Source: Hippopus hippopus
Taxonomy: Eukaryota; Mollusca; Bivalvia; Cardiida; Cardiidae
Assembly: GCA_946811185.2 (NCBI GenBank)
Contig: OX328096.1
Coordinates: forward strand, 35,972,011-36,036,010
DNA: 64,000 nucleotides
Reading direction: 5' to 3'
In this document: one piece after another, positions 1 through 12,164 of the stretch
How the letters are laid out: each line of letters opens with the position of its first letter
Position numbering within the stretch: the stretch's first letter is position 1
Program-made: the position numbers and the translations under genes
Notes under the pieces: generated by a model
Told to the model about the DNA's origin: nothing
The model's database searches: none
The model's input: the letters and a program-made list of their open reading frames with translations, nothing else

Positions 1-328
1 AACCATAATCTTTTTGAGGACTAAATGACTGCAACAAAAATCACCTCTCATTGCTGAATACTGTTTCAACAATGTCTACTTGGGAAAGTATCAGTGATCT
101 GGATAGATTGCTGTGCAAAGTACTGGAAAAGGAAACTTTTGGTATGCACTGAAAGGTGCCTGGCTGCTGTCACGTGACTGAAATTATGTTGAAAACAATG
201 CTGAACCCCGAAAAAACAAGTAAAGATCATATTTTTATTTTATTCCAATGTTTGTTGTGTCGATTGTACTAGATTTTTAGAAGGTCTCAAATTAGCCTGT
301 AATACATTAAGTTCATATTTATACATAC

Positions 329-956
329 CTATCACAGCTTTAATAGATTTACTAACATCTGCATAGCTTAAATTTAAATGCTCTTCATGTAGAAACACTT
401 GTTCAACTTCAGTGAAATCATCCGGTTTCACAACAGTAATCACAGAGTCATTGTCCTCTGAGTCTTCCTCTTCATTTAACTCTTTCCGAACATCAACAAA
501 CTCTCCACTACCATTTCTGCTTTCCCTTCCATTATTTTCCAAGGGAGAGCCTCTGTATCTTAAGCTTGAATCACTAGTATCAAGAAGTCCTTGCAAATCT
601 TTTTCCATCAAAGAACCCTCTGACAAACTAGTTTCTGATATTTGGGACGACAATACCTGGAAATCCTTTGAAATATCTACTCCATTATTTTTGTCACATC
701 CATTTACTAAATAGAAGGATTCTGATGATTCAGCAGCCTCTGAATGATTATTTGTAAAGTTGGCAGAAGATGACTCAGCAAAATGTTTATCTTTAAATTC
801 TAGCTTTCTTCCTGATATATGAGTAGATACTGAAGGCATAAACTCTGATAGTGTGCTAGTCAGCCCTGATACTGTATTGTAACCAATGAAAAACTCATAA
901 ACTGACATGAAACATAGGTGAGCTCCTGATGAATGGCCCAGCAGCATGATGTTTGA
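329..956 (-). CDS. Methylesterase-like gene, nucleophile exon with long low-complexity insert
   Basis: Acceptor ctttccag ends at 957. Coding starts SNIMLLGHSSGAHLCF with the catalytic Ser in GHSSG. A stretch of about 150 residues rich in Ser, Glu, Asp and Asn follows (including ELNEEEDSEDNDS), then YADVSKSIKAVIG, which looks like the next hydrolase strand. The exon most likely ends at 329 before GTATGT, in phase 1; the open frame runs on to 240 but reads as intron. The insert is far longer than the usual loop here. The next exon is outside the window. Confidence 0.62.
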
Positions 957-3900
957 CTGGAAAGGGAAAAAAAAAGAACAATTATGAACACATCTGCTTT
1001 AGACAACTGAATTTGTCTTCCAGGAGACAACTTTAAAAAGAAAAAAAAATATTGGCAAAAGAAGAAATTGCCTGCAATAACATACTGTGCAAATATATGA
1101 ATACTTCAGCTGTGCATGTATCATCTGTTGGCAAGGTTTTACTTCAAGTTTATATGTATGACTTATTCTTGGACATTCTTGAACAATAGAGTGGCAATCA
1201 AGGGATATAATGAAACAGTATATCAGTGTAATACATTTTCATTTTTTTTTCTTCTTTCAAACCACCTTTTTGAAAAAAAAAAAAGAAAAAAGATTATTAT
1301 GATTTAAAAAATATCACATTTAAGCACAATTCAGTTATCAAAAGTTACCAGTAAAGTACTGTGTGATGCAATGGAGCATCTCTTTATCCTACCTATCTGA
1401 GCTATAATTAGAACTTAAGTGTTTTTTATCCATCAACTAGGACTAAAATATCTGGTCTGAATTATATATTTATTCATGAAATATCAAATTTCCAGTAAAG
1501 TTTTTCTTTAGTCAAAAACAAGTTGTGAGCTGCATTGACCCTTTCCAAAATGACAAAATTTTACACTTGAAAGCATGCAGACAACAGGGACGTAACAAGG
1601 AATTTAGAATCATTACACACTGAGATTTCAGACTTCTATTTAACAAAGTTAAATAAATATGTCCATATTGCAAGCATCTACTAAGGACAAATTAAATGTA
1701 GCTTAAATAATGATACTTGTCTTTGGAAAGATGAAAACACTGTGGGAAAAGGAGAAAAATGCTGAATACCAGGAGTTTCTCCATTTCCTAGAGTATTTCA
1801 AAAGTCCTCTTCCCTAAGGTCTTTAAAAATGAGACTGTTCTGTTAAGAATTATGAATGTGAATGACATCATTCTATGAAGCAACAAAACCCCTCTTGTTC
1901 GTGTTTTTTTCATTATGCATTATTGTGCGTTATGGGCCCTTAGACAACAAATCAAATGTGGCTCAAATGATGGGAGAAAAAATTGAGGGTGCTAGCACTT
2001 TCTCCTAGTCCCAAAACATTTCTAAGCCTCTTTCCCCCAGAACATTAAAACAGGGCAATGTATGGAGAAGATTTATTTCATTGTCTCCTGACACAACTTT
2101 GCAGCAGATGATTTTAGTTCTTAACCCATATCCTGCTTAATAACTAAAATGAAATTTTCAGTTCGATAGTAAAAACTTAAATATTGCTCTTTCAAAGTTA
2201 TGTTATGGGAAATAATATCTCCTTATCGGACAGTGTAGATCCAAGATCAGACTGCACGTTCTGTGCAGTCTGATCTTGATCTACACTGTCCGCAAAAGGT
2301 CAGTGAGTCACGCTTAGCAGCCTAAGGGTTAATCAAACAGCAAAATTCTAGACTGGCTCAAATTGAAAGTATTTGCAGATGACAAATTAAATGTTAATTA
2401 ATGAAATTTGTCTTTGAATGGGTAGAAAAAATTGATGGAAAAGGAGAAAATGTTGGTAACCAGCATTTTCTCCTTTGCCCACAATGATTTCAAAAGCTAC
2501 CTTCCTCAGGGTTGTTGAAACATGGCATTCTATGACAAGGAGTTAAAGCCATCCTTGCAAGATAAGGGCAATCAAAATGAATTACGCTTTAATACCTGGA
2601 AACATGTGAAAATATTGTGCAGAAAGGAAAAATTGCTTTTCGCTATTAATTTCTCCTTTTGTTACTATGTTTTCAAATGTGGTTTGCTACCAGGTAAAAA
2701 AGATCAAAAATCAATAACAACTGAAGAATGAGAACCTTATCTCCTCTATAGTGCTCCACATTGCTGTATAACCATGTCACACAGTCTACTGTATCCTCCA
2801 CCATGTTATCTACATGACCCTACAAATAAATTGACAAGAATGAGAATATACAGAGTGTACCATAATATCTGACACTACTTTTAACTGTAGTAACTAACTG
2901 ACAAAGAGTGCCACTGGCACATGCAATATACCAAACTAACGCATATACAATAAAGTTTTTAATGATGTGTATTACATTATCACATCCCAGTGTTCATACA
3001 CCTGTGTGACATCAGAAATTATAGTATGGTTTCCAGGTGATGTCCATTCCTTGAGATTAGTTTTTATGTATCAAACAAGCATGTTGAGACATTTTTCAGG
3101 GCCAAATGGATAAACCTGGCAAGAGCGTAATAATTTAAAGACCTGGAACACACTTGAAAACTGTGTATTCCCTGCATTTCATCCTGTTCTACATGTGTTT
3201 GTCAAGTTTTAAGAACACAGTGCATCTTTTTGGTCTTTGTCTGAGTGTGATTGGGGCCTTAACAGCACTAGAAGACCTTTTTAACAGTTCAAAATACAAT
3301 CCATAGAAACTCAGAAAGAGTTCTTTTTTATAGGCTTGAAACAAGCACATAGCATAAATCTAAGATCAGACTTCACTTTCTGTGTAGTCTGATCTTCATC
3401 TATGCTGTCCACAAAAGCTGTGTTTTGCATTTTGCTTATAGCCCTGAAAGGGATAAAGAGTAGACCTTCATCTATGGAATACAGTAATCATCTACGGCTC
3501 AAGTCTGTTTACTAACTCTTTGCCAGATGACAAAATTGGTCCAAACTAAAAATTTGTAGGTGACAATTTTTTCATTACTCAAAGCATGAATTTGACCTAA
3601 AAAGCTAGAAAACATTGTGGGAAAAAAAGAAAATGTTGGTTACCAGCATTTTCTTTTTTTCCAACAATGTTTTCAGAAGTCGTTTTCCTCACTGTTTTTA
3701 ACCCTTAAAGCGCCAAATAAACCCAATGGACATTTTCATTGTAGAACAAGTCCCGGGTAATAGCAATTTTGTGGGTGCCTTTTGTCTGTCGTGTTTCAGC
3801 AAAGTGGAGAGTGTAGATCAAACTGCACATTTTAAGCAGTCTGATCTTGATCTACACTGGCCATAAAGGCAACTGTAGTAGTGAAAGGGGTTTTATGGGT

Positions 3901-5620
3901 TAAAACTTGGATTTGTGGATTGTGTTGTAAAGGGTTGACCCCTTACCTCTTTACCACACAATCCCGAGTTTTAACGACCCTGAAAGAGAAGACTTTTGAA
4001 AACATTGTGGGAAAAGGAGAAAATGCTGGTAACCAGCATTTTCTCCTTTTCCCACAATGTTTTCTACCCTTCCTATAGCACATTTCAACGTTTAAGTCAC
4101 ATTTATTTTTTCGTCTGCAAATGCTTTCGATTTGGACTAGTCTAAAATTTTGTCGTTTGGTAAAGAGTTAACACACAACAATTAGGAAGACTCTTTTTCA
4201 AAAAAACATTGTGGGAAAAGAAGAATATGATGGTAACTAGCATTTTCTTCTTTTACCAAAATGTTTTCCACCCTTTGGAAGACAAATCCCACAATTTAAG
4301 CCACATTTAACTCTTTACCAAATGATAAATTTTTGGACTGGACCAAATTCAAAGCATCTGCAGACAACAAATTAAATCTTGGTAATATGTTGATTTCCGA
4401 CTTTGATAGGGTAGAAAATATTGTGGGAAAAGGAGAAAATGCTGGTTACCAGCATTTTCTCCTTTTCCCACAATGTTTTCTATAGGCTTCTTTCTCAGGG
4501 TCGTTAAAAGTCGGGATTGTGTGGTAAAGAGTTAAAAAGTTGTCTGCAATTGCTCTGGACTTTGATGACTTAAAAAAAAATTGTCATTTGGTAAAGAGTT
4601 AAGAGAGTAAGTGTATACCAGTGGGTATCTAGAATAGTCAGGACAGCAGACAATAGCATCCAGTCTTTGAGCTATAGCAGAGCACACCATTCCATACATC
4701 TTTTTGCTGCCACTACTCCATGCCCCTCCATAGACAAATACAACAACTGGGTGGGACTTTCCAGCACCATTCCCTCTCAGTCTGGGTAAATATAAATCTA
4801 GTTTCTGGTTGTTTCTGCCATAAGTTTGGTCCTGGAATACAAAGAGTAAGTACATTCTATTTCTATTGTGCATATAACCACTTTCAAACCTCAAGCAACA
4901 AATGAAATATTATAAAGATAGCTTGATTGAAACAAACATAGTTTACTAGAATCACAACAATAAGCTTCCTTTCTGTTTAATACACTTGGAGTATCATACC
5001 AAAGACATTATACACTGCTATGTCCGATCAAGAAGTTTCAGATTTTCTTCCCATTTGAATTAAGTATTAAGTAATAAATATTTGTTCTTTTAAGTAAAAA
5101 CATATGCGTAAAATGAGGGTTATCTACAGACACATAGAGATGATGTTGCCTCATCCAAAAATATGAAATAACCTCATATTTCACATTCCCTGAAAAAATC
5201 TATATTGATCAAAACCTGGTTAGACTTCAATACCCAAGTATTTCATATTTTGTGCAGATTGAGCTTGATCTATACTAGTCTAGGTACATGTAAAAGAATG
5301 TCTAGTAGTCTTCATCATTGTAAACACTGATATTTTACCTTCAGTATTTCTGATGAAGATGCATTCTTGTAGAAGGCTCGAAACTGTAGATATAGAGGTA
5401 AGAATCTAACAACTAATATCAACTGTTGTATTGCAGCCAGATTTAAAGCATACACTTTTCTGGGGCTGAAAGCTCTTCGATATTTATAGCGTATCTGTGG
5501 CCACCCATAGGCCAAGTTACATAGGAGGGCAGTCGTGTAGGGTACTGCAACAGCTGTTGTGGCAAAAAATGCCAAAACTTTTAAAACTGGTCCAATCATA
5601 TCTGGGTCGACCTGGTATCC
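329..5620 (-). CDS. Isoprenylcysteine methylesterase-like alpha/beta-hydrolase, four exons, partial
   Basis: Minus-strand gene with coding exons 5339-5620, 4619-4831, 2736-2819 and 329-956. Every intron has GT..AG ends and the first three exons are whole codons, so the frame runs through without adjustment. The first exon encodes a hydrophobic N-terminal region with two likely membrane segments. The second holds the oxyanion-hole segment HPVVVFVYGGAW and the strand CCPDYSRYP. The fourth opens with IMLLGHSSGAH, a GxSxG nucleophile elbow. This layout matches membrane-anchored carboxylesterases of the isoprenylcysteine alpha-carbonyl methylesterase type, which remove the methyl ester from prenylated protein C-termini at the endomembrane. 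The exon starting at 5620 opens inside a codon series with no Met at its head, so at least one 5' exon is missing. The catalytic Asp and His exons lie left of base 1. Family identity is inferred from motifs; another lipase/esterase of the HSL or kynurenine-formamidase group is possible. Confidence 0.68.
957..2120. other. Intron DNA with a decayed family A hairpin
   Basis: AT-rich intron of the methylesterase-like gene. At about 1640-1830 a worn family A copy remains (tgtgggaaaaggag followed by an imperfect inverted arm). No other coding or RNA signal seen. Confidence 0.5.
2121..2332. mobile_element. Family B MITE-like element with TTAA ends
   Basis: Begins TTAACCCATATCC and ends CCTAAGGGTTAA. 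The centre is a long palindrome, gtagatccaagatcagactg / cagtctgatcttgatctac, around gcacgttctgtgc. Non-autonomous: no ORF. It lies in an intron of the methylesterase-like gene and shares its right TTAA with the next element. Confidence 0.8.
2329..2546. mobile_element. Family A MITE-like element
   Basis: Abuts the family B element through a common TTAA. Contains the flank 'attgaaagtatttgcagatgac' type segment, then a hairpin gagaaaatgttggtaacc / ggtaaccagcattttctcc, and ends at gagTTAA. The left terminal motif is worn. Confidence 0.7.
2736..2819 (-). CDS. Methylesterase-like gene, short helix exon
   Basis: This 84-base exon encodes GHVDNMVEDTVDCVTWLYSN and ends YRGDK. Acceptor tttgtag ends at 2820 and donor GTTCTC begins at 2735. 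In alpha/beta-hydrolases the corresponding helix (D..DA..W...N) sits just before the strand leading to the nucleophile, and the next exon indeed begins SNIMLLGHSSG. Confidence 0.66.
3513..3701. mobile_element. Family A MITE-like element
   Basis: Starts aactctttgccagatgac and contains gaaaatgttggttaccagc within its hairpin; ends at ttttTTAA (3698-3701), which also opens the next element. Confidence 0.72.
3698..3903. mobile_element. Family B-like element with variant ends
   Basis: TTAACCCTTAAAGCGCC at the left and agtgaaaggggttttatgggTTAA at the right enclose the hairpin ctgcacattttaagcagtctg typical of family B. Outer sequence differs from the copy at 2121. Confidence 0.65.
3943..4171. mobile_element. 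Family A MITE-like element, reverse orientation
   Basis: Left end acctctttaccacacaatcc, central near-perfect hairpin tgtgggaaaaggagaaaatg / cattttctccttttcccaca around ctggtaaccag, right end ttggtaaagagTTAA. Confidence 0.85.
4180..4310. mobile_element. Family A fragment
   Basis: Hairpin gtgggaaaagaagaatatga / tcttcttttacc with only one flank retained, squeezed between two fuller copies. Confidence 0.6.
4307..4535. mobile_element. Family A MITE-like element, well preserved
   Basis: Flanked by TTAA at 4307-4310 and 4532-4535. Terminal inverted repeats are ctctttaccaaatg and tgtggtaaagag; the central hairpin arms match almost without error. It lies about 80 bases from the oxyanion-hole exon. 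Confidence 0.86.
4619..4831 (-). CDS. Methylesterase-like gene, oxyanion-hole exon
   Basis: Acceptor ttccag ends at 4832 and donor GTATAC begins at 4618; 71 whole codons. The exon starts DQTYGRNNQKLDLYLP and contains VVVFVYGGAWSSG, the counterpart of the HGGG oxyanion hole, followed by IVCCPDYSRYPL, the next core strand of the alpha/beta-hydrolase fold. Here Tyr takes the place of the usual His in HGG. Confidence 0.72.
5339..5620 (-). CDS. Methylesterase-like gene, membrane-segment exon
   Basis: Acceptor tttcag ends at 5621 and donor GTAAAA begins at 5338; the exon is 94 whole codons. It encodes GYQVDPDMIGPVLKVLAF and continues into two hydrophobic stretches (about residues 11-38 and 55-75 of the exon), separated by a basic loop KYRRAFSPRK. 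The Met at 5599 is preceded by an in-frame coding stretch back to the acceptor, so it is probably not the initiation codon. Confidence 0.65.
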
Positions 5621-5683
5621 CTGAAATACATGTGATGAAATTTATCTCAAATATTCTCAATCCTTTACCACACAATCCCATGA

Positions 5684-5910
5684 TTAACCATTTACCACTC
5701 AATCCCGAATTTTAATGACCCTAAGAAAAAAGCCTGAGGAAAACATTGCAGGAAAAGAAGAAAATGCTGGTAAGCAGCATTTTCTTCTTTCCAACAATGT
5801 TTCTTATCCTATCACAGACATAAATCATCATTTTAGCAAATTTGTTTTGTCGTCTGCAAATGCTTTCCATTTGGTTGAGTCCAAAATTCTGTCTTTTGGT
5901 AAAGAGTTAA
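5684..5910. mobile_element. Family A MITE-like element, reverse orientation
   Basis: TTAA at both ends (5684-5687, 5907-5910), termini ccatttaccactcaatcc and cttttggtaaagag, hairpin aagaagaaaatgctgg / cagcattttcttctt. A further fragment of the same family runs on to about 6,095. Confidence 0.82.
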
Positions 5911-6095
5911 ACACCCCTGAGGAAGAAGCCTTTGAAAAAATACTGTTTGTTAGTAGTTACGAACATTTTCACCTTTCCATAATGTTTTTGTGCACTTTCA
6001 CTGACAAATACCACCACTTTAGCCATATTTCATTTGTCATTTGCATACATTTTCAAAATCCACAAGGCTAATTTTTTTTGTCTAGTTAAGAGTGA

Positions 6096-8400
6096 ATAAC
6101 AAAATTAACAGACGACTTTACAAGCTATTTCAGCCATACCAAGAAATACAGCTAGGCCACTATATATACATGAAGATCATTCCTTAGTCACTTTAACAAT
6201 GGTATGCTATGGGAAATGTATTGGATCAGATTATCTGTTGTAAATGCTTGCAACAATGTCTATACCTACCCTATTTTCAGGCCAACTAGTGATCTTGTTC
6301 CTTCTTTTACAAGCAATATAATACACCGCAAAACAACCCTAGAACATCATACGTCTTTGATCTGTATGTACATGAGATACAATTTAAATACAAAGGTCAA
6401 AGGTAGCATGAATGGAAAACATGATTCGGCATTTCGGGTGCAGAACATTGGTACAGGTCTGCATTTTTAAAAATTGTACTGAAAAGGTAAATTAAGCGAA
6501 ATTGAATAAGAGATTATTGAATGCATTCTTTCATATAGTATAAGGATGACATCAAGTAATTTAAGATACATGACAAGCCGTATTTATAAATCACAACATG
6601 GTTGTTGCGACGTTGTCAAACTGGTCAGTATCCGGAAATCATCAAACCATTACAGATACAAGGGAAGTAACTTTGTATAAACTATTCCTGAAGGAACTGG
6701 GATTTAACGTTTCGCACTAAATTACTTCGTTCTTTGATAGATGTCTTTTATCCTGTAGTTTTTTTCAGTATCAACAATCAGAAAATATTGAATATGATTA
6801 AAAGAACTCTTATTATGGTGATATCTTATGCGAAGTCAGATCTCGGATGATACACACTCATCATAGATCTATGCTATTAATGTTTCAGTCATGCAGTTCT
6901 TATCAAATGTAGCAAATTAAAGAAAAAAAATTAGCACTCGTATTATATTTAACGCTACGAGTCTGACAAGATATGCATTGATAAAAGATGATTACCACAT
7001 TTCATTATGTCGCAGTTACTAACATCATCATCATTAATACTATAAACCTGCAAGCATTCATGGAACTAACTTTTGTATACATAGAAATCATCAAACACTA
7101 TTTACCGGAGTGTCTCTCAGTCATATGAGCAAATTTCGAGCATTTGTTTTTTATACTGTTTCTTGTAAAGAAGAAAGAGAGTCAAGTGAAGTTTTATAAG
7201 CGCCTTGTAGAGCTGCACAATTGGCATTGGTCACATTTTTTTCCTACAGACCCGCAGAATAGCCTTTTAATGGCGGGCCCGCTTTGATTCCAGCGCAAAT
7301 ACAAGCCGGAAAACAAGTATACTCTCTACAAAAGAGAACGTCGTGAAATTACAGAAATGAATTCTATCTGATTTTTCACGTTATTAGTGAACGATTTCTC
7401 GATTTCTTGTCAATCATTCTTTCTGAATATTGCAAAACCACGTTAACACTTCTCTCGCCCTATTTATCGAAGGAACAAAAATAGCTGTTATCTTGGATTA
7501 ACAGAGCAGTTTAGTTCGAGCTCGAAACTTTCTCATTTAATAAGAACGGGGCGAAGACCTTGGCGAAAATGGCGTTATTCTTAAAATAGTAACAGACTCA
7601 AGATAAAATTATCCAGAGCTAAATAGCAGATAGTATCCTATAAGAATTAAAAATAAACACTGCATTAAGACTGAAACGCCAGAAACAATCGATGATCAGT
7701 AAACGAAAAACACATGCATATCACTCGTTAGTCTATAAGCACAGAAGCGCTACTTACAAACAAACTACGGCTAAATTTGCCCTGTTTGTTTCTGTTTGCA
7801 GATTTTCAAAAAAAAATGTAGACAATTTATTTGTAGTATTACTCGGGTAGCTTCTGTGACGTCAAAAATGCTTTCCCACGATCGATGGCTGAAGACGACG
7901 GCTTGAAGGGAAAAAAAAAAAACCCCGGAAGTTCAAGGGAAACAACCAATATCGTCCTAAATTTAAGACCATGCGAGTTGTTTCCCTTAGAAAAAAAAAC
8001 GACAAAGATATATGAAGAATAGTGAAAGACCCATTTTGAACTACATGTTGTGTGGGTAAAAAATTAAAAAAAAAAATGAAGTCGTTTTGGATAACAGTTA
8101 GATGCCTGATTTATATTAAAAGTTAATGTGATAGCCTTATTATTACGACAGTGTTTGCTCATGAGTAATAAATAAATGAGCTCAGAACGTTAATTTCGAA
8201 GTTAAGGAGAGCTATCAGTTCCACCAAGTTTCTAACGAGACAACAAAAATTATGATCTTTAATATTTGATGATGATAAACTTAACGTGCAACGAACAAGG
8301 ATGTGTAGCGGTCTTTGAGTCAGCTTTATTTCAGCAAGAATGACTTAAAAGACATTAGTTGTTTAGAATATTGATATAAAATGGTTATTCTGTTTTCACC
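6096..8400. other. No gene recognised; upstream side of the methylesterase-like gene
   Basis: This stretch should hold the missing 5' exon(s) and promoter of the minus-strand methylesterase-like gene, but I could not pick out an exon with confidence. Bases 7240-7320 are richer in CpG (tggcgggcccgc). The short plus-strand frame from 7885 (MAEDDGLKGKKK) has no further support. Confidence 0.3.
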
Positions 8401-8403
8401 CGT

Positions 8404-8406
<3 letters not shown>

Positions 8407-8498
<92 letters not shown>

Positions 8499-8518
8499 TC
8501 TCTGTCTGTCTCTCTCTC

Positions 8519-8585
<67 letters not shown>
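8407..8585. repeat. (CT)n microsatellite
   Basis: About 180 bases of almost pure CT with scattered tctg and tccc interruptions. Long open frames across it on both strands are repeat artefacts. Confidence 0.97.
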
Positions 8586-8586
<1 letters not shown>

Positions 8587-8589
8587 AAA

Positions 8590-10398
8590 AACAACCCAGT
8601 AGGACTTCAAAATAAACGCTGCATGCATAAGCTTGAAACATTTTAGGCATCTTTTCCATGGTTTCAAAAATAAGAAATGCACAATTTGTAGCTTAAACGA
8701 GAGAATGTATATATGAACAGAGATACATAAAGCCGCACGGATAAGTGGAAGCAACGCCTTCTTCTGGCCATTTTCTAACTGAGATGAAACCCGATTTCGA
8801 TTGGAACTGATTTTAAACAGAGAATCTAACTTTCTATCTGAAAATATGCTGGATGGAAAGGTAGATAAATTAAAAACAAGAAATACCTTTGATGAATATT
8901 GAAACTCTTTTGTGGCTCAATATGGAGTAAAACAATGAAAAGTGTTGCCTCTTTTTCCTCACCGTTTCTTATTTTGTTGACGTGTAGTATTGAGTTGACA
9001 AGTAGTATTGGGTGATTGGGTGACGCTTATGAAAGTATTAAAATTTCCAAATAGAGCAAGAAAAGGATCATTCTGTATGACATTAATTTGCTATGGTGTG
9101 AATCAAGCATTAGCAACGCTCTTAAACAGTGTTTTGATAAATGTGCGAGTAAATAAGGTAGTAGAGGCCCGCCGAATAAACATATGCACAATTTTTACCA
9201 ATCGCAAATTACCATCTATTCATTCTTTATCAGTACCAAATAGTAGGTCAAAAGCCAGCGCATTCAGCTACGCCGAAAAAAAGTCAGTTAGTTCCCCTGA
9301 ACCAAGTCACTATATATATCTACGCAGAGGATAAAAAAGAATTCATGACCAAAAGTGTGATAGCGTGTAGTCTCATGGATAGATTAATGCTGTCTGATAC
9401 ACTTATTAAAAAACAATATTTAGGGTTTTGTCATTGGCTAGACATTTTCATTTGGTTTATTTAGCACTTTAAAGGGGGATCCGACCGTTTCACGCTCAAG
9501 CCACATACTGCTATAAAAATGTGTGAAAAGGAGCAATTATGTTACTATAACAAGCGACTTCTCCTTTCCTACAACGCTTTTTTACCACCCAACAGAAATA
9601 CTTTCCTATTGTCTTCAAATACCTCTCGTTTATCTTGTAATAGCGTTCGGTATACCACAAAATAACTTCAAAATAACTTGTATAAGAAAAGGTTAACTGC
9701 AGTATATTATCCATTGTGTTGTTTATATAATACATATGCTAATCTTTGTGTCCTATCCGATGCACATTGTGTTCAAAGCCTCTATTCTGACATTTCTGCA
9801 ATTTTCTAGTGTATTATCAGTCCGATTCAATGTAGACTGTTTCCACAAAGCCCTCTAAAATCTTTTGCAACAAGAAATAAAAGAGAAGCGCCGCTGTAAG
9901 AGCCTTTAATGTACCCTGCAGACCAGTCTGAGATAGTTATTGTTTGTCATATTAATTGCATGGCTACTCTCCCAAGACTGGTTCTCTCATAGTTAAAGAC
10001 ATTAAACTACCCTGATTTGTCAAATAAATATTATTTTTCATTCTAGAAGTTTATAGCGGGAGACGGGATTAGTGTGTTTCATCGACATTTGACCCCAGGG
10101 ATGTCAAAAGATGATTTTATTGACCCCAATAGGCTGACAAATTGATAATTCTACAGTTGGATTGATGACTCCAATTAATGTTAACTGATGTAATACTAAC
10201 TTTTCCGCGAGCTATAATCTGATATTGCTTCCGTATCCATATCGTCAACACGAATCTCTACCATAGCAGAATATTTCCTGTTAGACCAAAACCGAGCAGA
10301 AAATCTTGTGGTGTTTGTTTCTTGACTCCTTGCACTTGGTAAATGGCTGCTGATCGCAGTATTTCTCGATAATCAAATTGACACAAAGCAACATGACC
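8590..10398. other. Intergenic DNA without recognisable genes
   Basis: Unique-looking AT-rich sequence. Open frames at 9008-9334 and 9511-9735 show no conserved motif and no splice context that would support them. Confidence 0.4.
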
Positions 10399-10585
10399 TT
10401 AACCTTTATCCCGCTAAATAAGTGAAATGAAAGATTTTGCTTTATCAAAACTCTTTTTTGGGAAAAGATTTCTCCCTATCGGACAGTGTAGATCCAAATT
10501 TAAACTACACGTTCTGTGCAGTCCGATCTTGATCTACACAGTCCGCAAAAGGTCTTCGAGTCGCGCTTAGCAGCTTAAGCATTAA
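10399..10585. mobile_element. Family B MITE-like element
   Basis: TTAACCTTTATCCCGC at the left, TTAA at 10582-10585 on the right, and the hairpin ctacacgttctgtgcagtcc in the middle. The left arm has more changes than the right. Confidence 0.75.
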
Positions 10586-10714
10586 CACACACCGATGAAC
10601 AAATTCGTCCTTTATCGTCGGCCACAGATACGACTAGGTTGCAAGCGAAGATTTTTTGTGTGCAAAAGTTTAAAATTAAGTTACGGACAATGTACGTCGT
10701 ATATACGGGTATAT

Positions 10715-10905
10715 CCAGGATCAGGGCCAGTATTTACCAACCATTGTTGACTGTATTCTTAGTTTTATTTTAGATTTAGAAAATAACATGATTTCTGATT
10801 GACTAAACCAAATCGTGTTACTTCAGAATTTAAAAAAAAAAATGACAATAAGTGGACCGTGTTTGAAAATGGACGGTGAATACGAAACCAGGTTGTATTC
10901 AACCG
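10715..10905. mobile_element. Degraded family F element
   Basis: Ends gggccagtatttaccaacca and ggtgaatacgaaacc, with an inner ctgattgactaaacc segment, parallel the better copy at 34903-35092. Confidence 0.5.
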
Positions 10906-11565
10906 TACAGTGATGTCTGTTCGTGATCTGTGCCGTATTGCTTATTTCGCTCTTAGCGGAGGATAAAACCTTCGGTAGATCTACATCCTCTTATTTCGAA
11001 CCAATTTCACTTGTGAATTTAAGAACTTTGAATTTTGCCTGCCATGCTGAACAAAGCAACGTGGGTTATCATTTTGACCCATTATCCAAAATTAAATGTT
11101 ATAACCCTTACAAAGTCTTGACTGGTTCTGGAAAAAAAAAATAAACATTTTTATTTTTGTAAATGAAAATATAGATGTATTCAGAGGCATCTGAAACAGG
11201 ATATTGCAACAAATTTGATAAATTGCCACATTTCGATAGTTTGAAGGTTAGTTCAGATATATTTTTCTTTTTCTCTATACTTTTGTTACTTTCTCCCACC
11301 AAAAACCATGAAAATGATGATAAAATATCGCTGAATGGCCAGCATGATTGGGGTTCACATTTACCACAGATGCAATATCCCTACAACTTTTATTTTTATT
11401 CAGTTTTTGGTAGGTCACAATAGCTGCAGGTTCTTAATAGATCGCAGCTCACCCTATTCCCAACAGATTAGGTTTTTTTTTTTGTCTTGAAGCAGACCAC
11501 CTTTAAAAACACTATGGCAAGAGGTGATGAGCAAATTATGCTTTTCTCACAGTGTTTTGATATAT

Positions 11566-12066
11566 ATGAGCCATGCTGTATAAAAAGGGGGGCTTAATTA
11601 ATATGCAAAAAGTATCGATTCAGGTCAGCCTGCGCATGCAGGCTGACCTGGGCTGCCTCTCTCTAAACTGCGTAAATGTACGCAAATTATTTGGTGTTTT
11701 ATATACGAGTACACACGTATGATCCCTGCTTTAGCCAAAGATATGAGTTGACGTAAAGTAACGCAAATATTTTCTCAAATCGTAAAGTTACGCAGTTAAG
11801 TGAAACTTGTTTTCAGGCTTGATACTTGCTTACCTAAAGTGCATGCGCAAATTTCGTGCGTACGCAGTTTAGTGAAAGGTAGCCCTGGGCGAAACTTTTT
11901 GCTATCGGTCAGATTTCTGCATGTCAAAGTACTACAATTGTGCCTCACGATTCAATAGGTTTTATACGAAATGGATTTAATGGATCCAACATTCTGTGAT
12001 GACAGGCTTGGTATCATGCATTACGGAGATGCATTAAGCCTACTTTTGCCAGAGCATAGTTCATAT
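11566..12066. mobile_element. Family D element interrupted by a family E element
   Basis: Left end gagccatgctgtataaaaag, right end ttgccagagcatagttcat, with internal caggtcagcctgcgcatgcaggctgacctg and gaaatggatttaatggatcc. The hairpin is split from the rest by the insertion at 11648-11888. Confidence 0.75.
11648..11888. mobile_element. Family E MITE-like element inside family D
   Basis: Inverted ends: ctgcctctctctaaactgcg at the left and the complement of cgcagtttagtgaaaggtag at the right. The host motif cctggg occurs on both sides, consistent with a short target duplication. Inside are more gcgtaa/ttacgc motifs and no ORF. Confidence 0.68.
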
Positions 12067-12164
12067 CATTGTATGCAATCCGAATTCACGCCAATAATCC
12101 ACGTTTTACAAAGATGTTTTCAAAGTCATCGGCTGCAATTTTTTTTCCGAAAGTAATCAGGTAA

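Noticed and set aside
7885..8023. Plus-strand frame starting MAEDDGLKGKKK
   Set aside because: Short, crosses an A-rich run, and has no splice or homology support.
8381..8659. Long open frames across the CT repeat on both strands
   Set aside because: They encode only Leu-Ser or Arg-Glu runs and come from the microsatellite.
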